A model generated the notes under the pieces. That model ran no database searches. It worked only from the letters and a program-made list of their open reading frames with translations, and was not told the origin of the DNA. DNA of 8,147 nucleotides from Bacteroidales bacterium (GTDB lineage Bacteria; Bacteroidota; Bacteroidia; Bacteroidales; VadinHA17), in assembly GCA_003162595.1 (NCBI GenBank), contig PMNJ01000059.1, forward strand, positions 10,076 through 18,222. The letters are read 5' to 3'. Positions 1-6,223 of this stretch are shown here, piece by piece (the stretch's first letter is position 1; every line of letters begins with the position of its first letter). The position numbers and the translations under genes are program-made.

Positions 1-1154
1 ATTTTTGTCTTCCTTAACCTTTCTACTTTGTTGATCTTAAGGGTTTCCTTAAGCGCTCCTGAAATGAAACCGTAACGAAGATCGGTAATGACTGTATCGA
101 TCGGTTCAGAATACATCTTCGCAAGTCTGGTATATTCCTTTTTCCCTATTTCAATTATCTCAGATGAATTGATACACCGGGTTATACTTTTAGAATACTC
201 TTTATCATTCTCCAGCAACTCAATAGCAAGATATCTTGCTGATATAATGTTTGTAAATGCCCGGTTCTCTTCAATCTTTATTCTCGATTGTATAGCACAT
301 ATAGAATTTTCTATCTCGGTTCCATAGTTTATATGAATATGCCTTACAACCGGTTCCCGCACTTCATAAACTTCTATTATCTTGTCAAAGAGTTCCTTAA
401 TTCCCTTCCCTCTTGAGCTGACTGTCGGAATTACCGGTACACCCAATAATTTTCCAAGAGAAACATAATCCAGAACATCTCCTTTCTTCTCCAGTTCATC
501 ATACATATTAAGTGCGATAACGATTTGCACTCCCATGTCGATTAATTGAGATGTCAGGTACAGATTCCTCTCAAGGTTAGAGGCGTCGACTATATTAACA
601 ACTATATCCGGTTTATTATCAAAAATGTAATTCCTGAGATAGATCTCCTCGGGAGAATAACTTTTAATTGAATAAGTTCCGGGAAGGTCAACGATTGAAA
701 AAGTATAGCCCGATTGATTATAGGTTGCCTCTTTAGAGTCAACTGTTACTCCGGCATAGTTGCCAACCTTTTCCTTTGAACCTGATGCAAAGTTAAAGAG
801 AGTTGTTTTTCCAGAATTAGGGTTTCCGACCAGAGCAACCTGAATCTGTCTTGTTTTCTCTAACCAGGACCCGTTTTCATCCTCACTTATCAGGACTCCG
901 TTTGATGATTGACGTTCTCTTGATCTGGTATCCCGGTCGACTTCAATAAGCTGAGCCTCGCTGTTTCTCAATGAGATATGATATCCCATTATTTTATACT
1001 CAATAGGATCCCTTAAAGGTGCTTTTTTAATTACTTCCACCTTTTTCCCTACAACAAATCCCATTTCTGAAAGCCGCTGCCTGAACTGGCCTCTCCCTTT
1101 GATCTTCAGAATCAACCCTTCTTCTCCCTCATTGAGATCATATAATGTCGTCAT
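1..1154 (-). CDS. feoB: FeoAB ferrous iron transporter (FeoA-FeoB fusion), N-terminal part only
   Basis: This is the N-terminal 384 codons of a ferrous-iron uptake protein of the inner membrane; the gene runs off the left edge. Residues about 1-70 (MTTLYDLNEGEEG... to ...EAQLIEV) form a FeoA-like SH3-type domain. After a charged linker comes the FeoB G domain: G1 GNPNSGKT at 110-117, a G2 threonine in AGVTVD, G3 DLPG at 156-159, G4 NMYD at 216-219 and a G5-like SSRGKG. The helical GDI-like region follows, and the frame is cut before the gated membrane core. FeoB alone is usually 700-800 residues, so roughly half is missing. Fusion of FeoA to FeoB is known in Bacteroidota. I chose the ATG at 1154 because it begins the FeoA domain exactly; an in-frame ATG at 1184 would add ten residues (MVILKYSKYS). 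Neither has a Shine-Dalgarno sequence. No Fur box is visible, but a phased direct repeat lies just upstream (1194-1226). Confidence 0.95.
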   Translation of the reverse strand, partial: MTTLYDLNEGEEGLILKIKGRGQFRQRLSEMGFVVGKKVEVIKKAPLRDPIEYKIMGYHISLRNSEAQLIEVDRDTRSRERQSSNGVLISEDENGSWLEKTRQIQVALVGNPNSGKTTLFNFASGSKEKVGNYAGVTVDSKEATYNQSGYTFSIVDLPGTYSIKSYSPEEIYLRNYIFDNKPDIVVNIVDASNLERNLYLTSQLIDMGVQIVIALNMYDELEKKGDVLDYVSLGKLLGVPVIPTVSSRGKGIKELFDKIIEVYEVREPVVRHIHINYGTEIENSICAIQSRIKIEENRAFTNIISARYLAIELLENDKEYSKSITRCINSSEIIEIGKKEYTRLAKMYSEPIDTVITDLRYGFISGALKETLKINKVERLRKTK

Positions 1155-1193
1155 CGAATATTTTGAATACTTAAGAATAACCATGGATTTGAC

Positions 1194-1226
1194 ACAATGT
1201 TCAATATTTTGTGATACTATGTTCAA
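1194..1226. promoter_or_regulatory. 11-bp direct repeat spaced 22 bp, upstream of feoAB
   Basis: ACAATGTTCAA (1194-1204) and ACTATGTTCAA (1216-1226) match at 10 of 11 positions. Their starts are 22 bp apart, about two helical turns, so both copies face the same side of the DNA. They lie 40-72 bp upstream of the preferred feoAB start. An imperfect CACAA/TTGTG inverted pair (1193-1197 and 1209-1213) overlaps them. The position suits an operator for a regulator of iron uptake, but no known Fur or DtxR consensus is recognisable, so the role is inferred. Confidence 0.3.
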
Positions 1227-1312
1227 GGCGGCGGGCAACTGGCTTCAGGCAACGGGCTATTGGTTTATCCTTCCTGATACCTGATACCTGATGCCCGACG
1301 CCTGACGCCTCT
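1227..1312. repeat. Bipartite inverted array of 7-bp degenerate repeats
   Basis: From 1227 to 1268 the plus strand is built of six 7-bp units beginning GGC (the last GGT), such as GGCAACT, GGCTTCA and GGCAACG. From 1271 to 1312 it is built of 7-bp units ending CCTGA or CCCGA, such as TACCTGA, TGCCCGA and CGCCTGA. Read on the minus strand, the second half is again GGC/GGT heptads, so the halves face each other around about 1269-1270. A 9-of-10 match pairs 1241-1250 with 1300-1309. The array fills the gap between the YhcH-family gene and feoAB and overlaps the stop codon of the former. It is too short and too degenerate for a CRISPR array. Function is unknown; it may act in transcript 3' ends or simply be a slippage-prone tract. 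Confidence 0.8.
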
Positions 1313-1926
1313 TATTCCACCTTTACCTTTATCACGATTTTCCGTACCTGGGCGTTTGCTCCATCTTTCAACCCCGGACGATGAACATCTGTCGGAAAGA
1401 AGATAAAAAAGTTTGAAGGAGAGGCCTTATAATTTACTACTTTGCTGACTGTCACAAATTCAATATCTTTTTTATCATCATATGGAGTAATAACTTCTTC
1501 AATAGAAGTTAATGGAGCAATATTCATCACCTCTTTCCCGCTAATCACATATTGAAGATCAATGTATTTCCTATGAGCTTCAAATTTTGCTGCATCTTCA
1601 TTTTTACTGGTATATTCACTAACAGTTGCAAAAAGGTTATCTCCATCAATATCGTATCGTTTAAGTTCAAGCTTCGATAAATCAGTGTTTTTAAGAAAAT
1701 TAAAGGCTTTTTCCCATCTCTCCTTATTCTTAAAGTAAGAAACAGCAAATTCCCTTTTGTTTATTGATACATCGGCTGTCACAGGCCAACCGACTTCCCA
1801 CTCATTTTTTGCAAACCATGAATCAATTTTCTTTTTGCTCCAGGTTGAGGGGTCTGAAGAGCTTTTACTTCCCATTAAACCAAAGAAACTTATGAGTACC
1901 ATAATAACTACAATTAAATTTTTCAT
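1312..1926 (-). CDS. Exported YhcH/YjgK/YiaL-family (DUF386) protein
   Basis: This is a 204-residue protein of the YhcH/YjgK/YiaL (DUF386, EbgC-like) cupin-fold family, whose members often accompany sialic-acid or other sugar catabolism genes. The signature begins near residue 77: FLKNTDL, RYDIDGDN (90-97), E116 and H118 in FEAHRKYIDLQY, and FFPTDVHRP (176-184) with H182. E116, H118, D123 and H182 are the likely metal-binding set by family comparison. Family members are usually about 150 residues and cytoplasmic. This one has an N-terminal hydrophobic signal peptide (residues about 4-19, no lipobox cysteine) plus about 50 extra residues starting STWSKKKIDSWF, so a periplasmic location is likely. 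Sugar anomer or isomer handling is the family-level guess; no sugar gene lies nearby to name a substrate. The start is the only suitable ATG before the hydrophobic segment. feoAB follows 157 bp downstream on the same strand. Confidence 0.88.
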   Translation of the reverse strand: MKNLIVVIMVLISFFGLMGSKSSSDPSTWSKKKIDSWFAKNEWEVGWPVTADVSINKREFAVSYFKNKERWEKAFNFLKNTDLSKLELKRYDIDGDNLFATVSEYTSKNEDAAKFEAHRKYIDLQYVISGKEVMNIAPLTSIEEVITPYDDKKDIEFVTVSKVVNYKASPSNFFIFFPTDVHRPGLKDGANAQVRKIVIKVKVE

Positions 1927-1934
1927 ATGAATTA

Positions 1935-1963
1935 CATAATTAAATTTTCAGTGCTTTCAACAA
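1935..1963 (-). promoter_or_regulatory. Possible Bacteroidota-type promoter for the YhcH-family gene
   Basis: On the minus strand a TTG (1961-1963) is followed after 18 bp by TAATTATG (1935-1942). This matches the Bacteroidota -7 consensus TAnnTTTG at all but one position, with a fitting -33 TTG. It sits only 8 bp before the ATG at 1926, implying a leader of a few bases, which is unusual. In AT-rich DNA such matches arise by chance. Confidence 0.25.
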
Positions 1964-1970
1964 TTAACCC

Positions 1971-2006
1971 TGCCTAACGACAGGCAAGTGCAAAGATCGC
2001 AAAGAT
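1971..2006. repeat. Small intergenic hairpin plus tandem GCAAAGAT pair
   Basis: TGCCT (1971-1975) and AGGCA (1982-1986) form a 5-bp stem around AACGAC. Immediately after it, GCAAAGAT occurs twice with a 9-bp period (1990-1997 and 1999-2006). Both lie in the divergent spacer between the YhcH-family gene and the secreted protein gene. They could be remnants of dispersed intergenic elements or minor regulatory sites; no function is evident. Confidence 0.5.
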
Positions 2007-2015
2007 TTTTAACAA

Positions 2016-2057
2016 ATATTGCGGTGCGTCTCAGTAAGGTGCAGCGCACCGCAATAT
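2016..2057. repeat. 13-bp perfect inverted repeat (REP-like palindrome)
   Basis: ATATTGCGGTGCG (2016-2028) is the exact reverse complement of 2045-2057, with a 16-bp loop. Inside the loop a second GGTGC (2038-2042) can pair instead with GCACC (2046-2050) across AGC, so the right arm has two competing partners. The element is GC-rich in an AT-rich spacer and lacks a following T-run, so it is a poor intrinsic terminator. It resembles a dispersed palindromic element more than an operator, lying 67 bp before the start of the secreted protein gene. Confidence 0.75.
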
Positions 2058-2123
2058 AATTTCTAGTTAAATTTCTTTAATTTTACAAATTAAACTGATT
2101 TACTTTCTATCTGAAAAAATCGT

Positions 2124-2846
2124 ATGAAAAAACTGTCAATTATTCTTTTTTTAATTCTTATAACCGTTAAAGTTTATTCACAGGAAAATAAACTCTATCA
2201 GACAGGATTGACTGCAGAACAGAACCTGAATGCCATAGGGAATCTCACGCCTTATACATCAGGTGGTATGGGGTTCGACTCCAGATACGAAGGAATAAAA
2301 GGCAGTCCCAGATTATTCGATACTCTTATGCCTTCACTCCTCAATTTAAAAGGACAGGATTATTATATAAAGCTTGCTACAAATATTGATCTGCCAACAA
2401 ACTCTTTGATCTTCATGAATCCAAAAAACTCTAAATTGTTTTCTATACCTTCAGGTATTATCAAAGAGGTAAAAATCAATTGGAAAGGAAAAGAGATGGT
2501 TTTCAGAACCGCAAGCGGGAATAAATTTGTGAAAGATTTTAAAGAGCACAGATTCTTCCAGGTTTTGAAAGAAGGACAGTATCAGTTTATAAAAATACCA
2601 ATTAAGAAACTTATCGAAGCTGACTATAAAGCTGTTTATGGCACCGACAGGCGTTATGATGAATACACTACATATTACAAGTATTACATTATTGACGCCG
2701 ACAGCACATTTCACCAGATCCAGCTCACCAGAAAATCACTGATAAAAATGTTCCCCGACAAAAAAGAATTAATCAACAACGCCTTTGAGGCAAAATCTTA
2801 CGATAATAATGAAGACATGGTCATTAATTTTCTTAATAAACTTTAA
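2124..2846 (+). CDS. Secreted protein of unknown function
   Basis: I do not recognise a characterised family for this 240-residue protein. Residues 1-20 (MKKLSIILFLILITVKVYSQ) are a clear signal peptide, probably cleaved after VYS; no lipobox cysteine follows. The mature protein is mixed alpha/beta in character, with GSPRLFDTLMPSLLNLKGQ (about 60-78), repeated short beta-like stretches, an aromatic run (YDEYTTYYKYYI, near 179-190) and a lysine-rich end containing SLIKMFPDKKELI. The layout of mid-region strands, a YY(K/I)-rich stretch and a KKSL...PDKKEL tail resembles uncharacterised secreted proteins of Bacteroidota; that is recollection of a pattern, not a search result. The ATG at 2124 directly precedes the signal peptide and has an A-rich rather than Shine-Dalgarno leader. 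It diverges from the YhcH-family gene and converges on the hybrid kinase gene, so it is probably transcribed alone. Confidence 0.8.
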   Translation: MKKLSIILFLILITVKVYSQENKLYQTGLTAEQNLNAIGNLTPYTSGGMGFDSRYEGIKGSPRLFDTLMPSLLNLKGQDYYIKLATNIDLPTNSLIFMNPKNSKLFSIPSGIIKEVKINWKGKEMVFRTASGNKFVKDFKEHRFFQVLKEGQYQFIKIPIKKLIEADYKAVYGTDRRYDEYTTYYKYYIIDADSTFHQIQLTRKSLIKMFPDKKELINNAFEAKSYDNNEDMVINFLNKL

Positions 2847-2880
2847 TACGACTTTTATAGCAATAGGTAAGTAGAAAAGA

Positions 2881-2920
2881 CAGGAGATTGCTTCTCCCGA
2901 TTTGCGGGATCGCAATGACA
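2881..2920. repeat. GTCATTGCGA...AAGCAATCTCC dispersed palindromic repeat
   Basis: On the minus strand this reads GTCATTGCGA, a palindromic core, then AAGCAATCTCC. It is the widespread intergenic repeat form seen in many unrelated bacteria, including Rickettsia-like and environmental genomes. Nested pairing is visible: ATTGC (2887-2891) with GCAAT (2912-2916), and TCCCG (2895-2899) with CGGGA (2905-2909) around ATTTG. It lies between the convergent ends of the secreted-protein and hybrid-kinase genes, where the hairpin could help end transcripts from both sides, although no T-run follows. Confidence 0.7.
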
Positions 2921-2946
2921 ATGTATGTAATCAAATTATGAATTTT

Positions 2947-2981
2947 AACCAGAAACCAGCAACCAGTAACAAGCAACAATT
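2947..2981. repeat. Array of five 7-bp AACCAGn-type repeats
   Basis: Five heptads run without interruption: three AACCAG units differing in the last base, then AACAAGC and a decayed AACAATT. The array ends 2 bp before the stop codon of the hybrid kinase gene. It shares the unit sequence of the array at 6224-6283, including the shift from AACCAGn to AACAAGC, but here all units point the same way. Confidence 0.8.
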
Positions 2982-2983
2982 CT

Positions 2984-5656
2984 CTAAATAAATTCACATA
3001 ATACCTTAAAAAGACCTTTTTTATCAAAGGGCTTCGAGATGAAACCGGAGCATCCGCATTCAATCGCTTTCTCTTTGTCATCGGCATATGCTGTCTGTGC
3101 AATTATAGGAACCGTAGCGTTATTTTCGCGGATAAGCTTTACAGCAGTATATCCATCCATCACTGGCATTTTAATATCCATTAAGATAAGATCAATCTTC
3201 CCGGTTGAAAGACATTTTTCAACTGCTTCTTTTCCATTATATGCATGAAGTATTTCCGCGTTTGACCCTGTAAGAAAGTATCTGATAAGCTTAAAGTTGC
3301 TCTCAACGTCTTCAGCTACAAGTATTACCTTTTTCACTGGGAATACATAGTTGTCAGGAGCTATTTGCATAGAAACCGGAATGGATAGTGCAACTTTCTT
3401 TTCATACGGAATTGTAAAAAAGAATGATGTGCCTTTACCAGGTTCAGAGGAGAGCCAGATCTTACCACCTAAATGTTCAACATAAGCTTTTGAAATGGCC
3501 AGGCCAAGTCCTGTTCCTTCATAAAGCCTTTCCATGGCATTAAATACCTGGTAGAACCGGTCAAAGATTCTTGCATGATGCTCAGGTGATATACCAATGC
3601 CGGTATCCGATACACAGAATTCCAGAAAGTTTCCTTCCAGCTTGTACCCGATCTTTATAGTTCCTTTATCTGTAAACTTTAATGCATTGCTCATCAGGTT
3701 CGAAAGGATCTGAGATAATTTGGTATTATCAGTTAAAACCAGAGCATCGGAATCTGATAAACCTGTCTCGCAAATTATATTGATTTTCTTTTCAGCAGCT
3801 TTCGGTATAAATTGATTACATAATGATTTTAGCGTTGTATTAATGGACACTTCATTTTTGTAAGTTTTAATAAGATTTGCTTCGATATTTGAAATATCTA
3901 CAATATCTGTAATAATCGCAAGCAGGTGGTTGCTGCTCTGCATAATTACTTCGATGTACGATTTACGAGTCTTCTCATCTATTTCAGGTTCTCCAAGAAG
4001 TGCGGAAAATCCTACAATGGCATTCATAGGAGTTCTGATTTCATGCGATATATTATGCAGGAATGCTGTTTTGAGTCGGTCGCCTTCTTCAGCCTTTTCT
4101 TTTGCCCTTATCAGTTCTGCTTCGTTCTCTTTTCTTTCAGTTATATCCTGAAAGATCTCAAGCATTGCCTTTTGATTCTGGAACATCATTCCCGTGTGGC
4201 TGATTTCAAAAGTTCTACCGCCCAGAACACCATGCGACTCATAGACCTCTGTTTCACCAATAGTTATTCCCTTTGCTAAAGGGCAATCGCTGCATTGCTT
4301 TTTATCGTCGCGATATAATTCCCAGCACTTTTTTCCGACACATCCTTCGCCAAAAATCCGTTTGAAAGTGTCACTCAGGAAAAGAACATTCCCGGCTTCA
4401 TCTACAATATCCATTCCGAAAGGAATTGTTCTGAGCAAAGATTCATTAAATGCATAGCTTTGCTGAAGTTCTTCCTCGGCCCGTTTTCTTTCGGTAATGT
4501 CATGACCAATTCCTACAAGACCTGTAATATTTCCATCTTTATCATGCAAAGGAATCTTTGTTGTCAGTAGCCAGCATTTTATACCCGCTGCATTAATGAA
4601 TTCCTCTTCAAGATCAAAAATAGGTTTGCCGGTTCTGAGGATCTTTTTATCATCGGCGTAACCACGCTCCCCAATATGACCCGGAAATAACTCAATATCA
4701 GTCTTTCCAAGAACTTCTGATTCTTTTGTCTTGCCAATATTCTCCACATCTGCTTTATTGGCAATCATTTTTCTGCATTCTTTATCCTTAACATAAATTT
4801 GATTAGGAAGGTTATCGATAAGCGTGCGCAGGGTTCTCCTTTCATGTTTGACTGCTTCTTCCGAATTTTTATGGTCGGTAATATCCTGCAGAACACCTGC
4901 TACTTTTACCTGCTCACCGTCAGTCTCAAATATCAGCTCAGCTTTTGAATGGACCCATCTTATCTCTCCGTCATTTTCCCGCTTTAGTTTAAATTCTATA
5001 TCATAAGGCTCATTATACTTTAATAAGCGATCAAGCACATCATCAAGCATAGCTCTGTATTCAGGAAGAGGACCTTTTTTTGCAACTTGATACGTGATTT
5101 CGTGAGAGTCATGGTTCAGGCCGTATATCCTTAAGGCTTCATTAGAGACCCACATTGTTTTTCTGCCAAGATCGAGCTCCCAGTTACCAACATGCGCAAG
5201 AGCCTGTGCCTTTTGCAATCTCCTTTCACTATTTTGCAATTCTTCTTCTGTAGCTCTTTTCTCTTTCGTAAGTTTCGCTTTTTTTACCGAATTGAGAATT
5301 GCAGGTCCCAAACGAGAAAGATTATCTTTCAATATATAATCATCAGCCCCGGCTTTCATACATTCTACCGCAACTTCTTCATTTACCGAGCCGGTCACGA
5401 GAATAAAAGGGACTAACGGAGCAAGTTCATTCCGAAGCAACAGGGCTGTCATACCATCAAACTGAGGCAGACTGTAATCGGAAATTATCAGATCGGGCTC
5501 AAAGTCTTTAAGGTATTCGAGATAAATTTCTCTTTTGTCAACCAGTTCTTTTGAGAAAAAGATCTTATTTTTCTCAATTTCGCGCCATATCAATTCCGCA
5601 TCGATAAGAACATCTTCCACAAACAGTATTTTCAGCTTACCTGCCATGTTGTGCAT
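2984..5656 (-). CDS. Hybrid sensor histidine kinase (receiver, 3 PAS, HisKA, HATPase, receiver)
   Basis: This is an 890-residue cytoplasmic hybrid kinase with no membrane segment. The order is: receiver 1 (8-125; acidic pair E14/D15, phosphoacceptor D60, T88, K110), PAS (about 145-262), PAS4-like (about 270-392), PAS (about 400-509), coiled linker, HisKA (H538 in NISHEIRTPMNA), HATPase (N657; DTGIGI 684-689; GTGLGL 714-719) and receiver 2 (E782/D783, D827 in LMDIKMP, T855, K875). All phosphotransfer residues are intact, so autophosphorylation at H538 and relay to D827 are expected. Receiver 1 may take phosphate from a partner kinase. The third PAS has four cysteines (C439, C444, C455, C458) in a CxxxxC...CxxCP pattern that could bind metal or sense redox state. 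No HPt or output domain is present. I used the ATG at 5656; MAGKLKIL from 5647 is an equally plausible start. It lies 94 bp after the receiver gene, probably in the same operon. Confidence 0.94.
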   Translation of the reverse strand: MHNMAGKLKILFVEDVLIDAELIWREIEKNKIFFSKELVDKREIYLEYLKDFEPDLIISDYSLPQFDGMTALLLRNELAPLVPFILVTGSVNEEVAVECMKAGADDYILKDNLSRLGPAILNSVKKAKLTKEKRATEEELQNSERRLQKAQALAHVGNWELDLGRKTMWVSNEALRIYGLNHDSHEITYQVAKKGPLPEYRAMLDDVLDRLLKYNEPYDIEFKLKRENDGEIRWVHSKAELIFETDGEQVKVAGVLQDITDHKNSEEAVKHERRTLRTLIDNLPNQIYVKDKECRKMIANKADVENIGKTKESEVLGKTDIELFPGHIGERGYADDKKILRTGKPIFDLEEEFINAAGIKCWLLTTKIPLHDKDGNITGLVGIGHDITERKRAEEELQQSYAFNESLLRTIPFGMDIVDEAGNVLFLSDTFKRIFGEGCVGKKCWELYRDDKKQCSDCPLAKGITIGETEVYESHGVLGGRTFEISHTGMMFQNQKAMLEIFQDITERKENEAELIRAKEKAEEGDRLKTAFLHNISHEIRTPMNAIVGFSALLGEPEIDEKTRKSYIEVIMQSSNHLLAIITDIVDISNIEANLIKTYKNEVSINTTLKSLCNQFIPKAAEKKINIICETGLSDSDALVLTDNTKLSQILSNLMSNALKFTDKGTIKIGYKLEGNFLEFCVSDTGIGISPEHHARIFDRFYQVFNAMERLYEGTGLGLAISKAYVEHLGGKIWLSSEPGKGTSFFFTIPYEKKVALSIPVSMQIAPDNYVFPVKKVILVAEDVESNFKLIRYFLTGSNAEILHAYNGKEAVEKCLSTGKIDLILMDIKMPVMDGYTAVKLIRENNATVPIIAQTAYADDKEKAIECGCSGFISKPFDKKGLFKVLCEFI

Positions 5657-5716
5657 AGTTTATATCTGTTTAATAGGTTTCATCAGCAATTTGTTACGGT
5701 ACAAGTCATCCCATAT

Positions 5717-5756
5717 CTGCTTATTTCTACTTATTTCCATCTATTTCTGTTTACTT
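5717..5756. repeat. Degenerate 10-bp tandem repeat, four units
   Basis: Four decads follow each other on the plus strand: CTGCTTATTT, CTACTTATTT, then two more diverged units ending in ATTT and ACTT. On the coding (minus) strand they are purine-rich, of the type AAATAAGTAG. The last unit overlaps the stop codon (5751-5753) of the receiver gene and the rest lies in its 3' flank. The 10-bp period is close to one helical turn. No function is known. Confidence 0.65.
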
Positions 5757-6194
5757 CAATGGTTCATTAACCAGCAGCCAGTACAACCCCAGGCTGCTCA
5801 TCGCATTTATAAACTGGTCGAAATCAACTGGTTTAACAACATAACTGTTAACGCCCAATGCATAAGCTTGCTTCATATCCGGTTCCTGTTTTGAAGAGGT
5901 TACGACAACAATCGGGATATTAGAAGTACGTTTATCTTCTTTGACAATCTTAAGAACCTCCAGTCCGCTTATCTTGGGAAGTTTAAGGTCAAGGAGTACT
6001 ACTTTTGGCGGATTTGTAATACTTCTTTTTTCAAATTTGCCTCTGCAGAAGAAGAAATCAAGAGCTTCAGCCCCGTCCCTTGCAACTAAAATATTATTGG
6101 CCAGGTTATTTTTCTTAAGAGCCCGTAAAGTAAGTTCCGCATCATGCGGATTGTCTTCTACGATTAAAAGTTCAATTGCGCTAAAATCTTCCAT
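5751..6194 (-). CDS. Rcp1-like single-domain response regulator
   Basis: This is a 147-residue stand-alone receiver with no output domain. Key residues are present: acidic pair E13/D14 in LIVEDNPHDAE, phosphoacceptor D69 in VVLLDLKLP, T99 in VVVTSS and K121 in YVVKP. The insert near residues 48-62 (FFFCRGKF...NPP) and the tail GLYWLLVNEP are typical of the Rcp1 group, named from the cyanobacterial phytochrome partner; such proteins shuttle phosphate or act through protein contacts. The gene lies 104 bp after the upstream kinase, whose SHDLRAPL-type H-box is the usual partner class, so that kinase is the likely phosphodonor. Receiver-only proteins can pass phosphate on to a second kinase, and a hybrid kinase follows directly. 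The start at 6194 begins the receiver fold within a few residues and no better ATG lies upstream; no Shine-Dalgarno sequence is seen. Confidence 0.93.
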   Translation of the reverse strand: MEDFSAIELLIVEDNPHDAELTLRALKKNNLANNILVARDGAEALDFFFCRGKFEKRSITNPPKVVLLDLKLPKISGLEVLKIVKEDKRTSNIPIVVVTSSKQEPDMKQAYALGVNSYVVKPVDFDQFINAMSSLGLYWLLVNEPLK

Positions 6195-6223
6195 GGTATG
6201 TCGTTATTAGTCAGTATTAAATC

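Noticed and set aside
88..327. Plus-strand open frame of 79 codons
   Set aside because: It lies wholly inside the feoAB coding frame on the opposite strand and has no family features.
1227..1312. CRISPR array
   Set aside because: Units are 7 bp, contiguous and degenerate, with no spacers and no cas genes nearby.
2016..2057. Riboswitch for the secreted-protein gene
   Set aside because: The alternative pairing is suggestive, but the element is short, symmetric and matches no riboswitch class I know.
2881..2920. Intrinsic terminator for the secreted-protein gene
   Set aside because: The hairpin is convincing, but no T-run follows on either strand; it is better described as a dispersed palindromic repeat.
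2833..3102. Minus-strand open frame of 89 codons at the end of the hybrid kinase gene
   Set aside because: It overlaps the last receiver domain in another frame and otherwise reads through the dispersed repeat and the heptad array; LLLVTGCWFLV is just the translated array.
3926..4279. Plus-strand open frame of 117 codons
   Set aside because: It is antisense to the intact HisKA/PAS region of the hybrid kinase; no start signal or recognisable domain.
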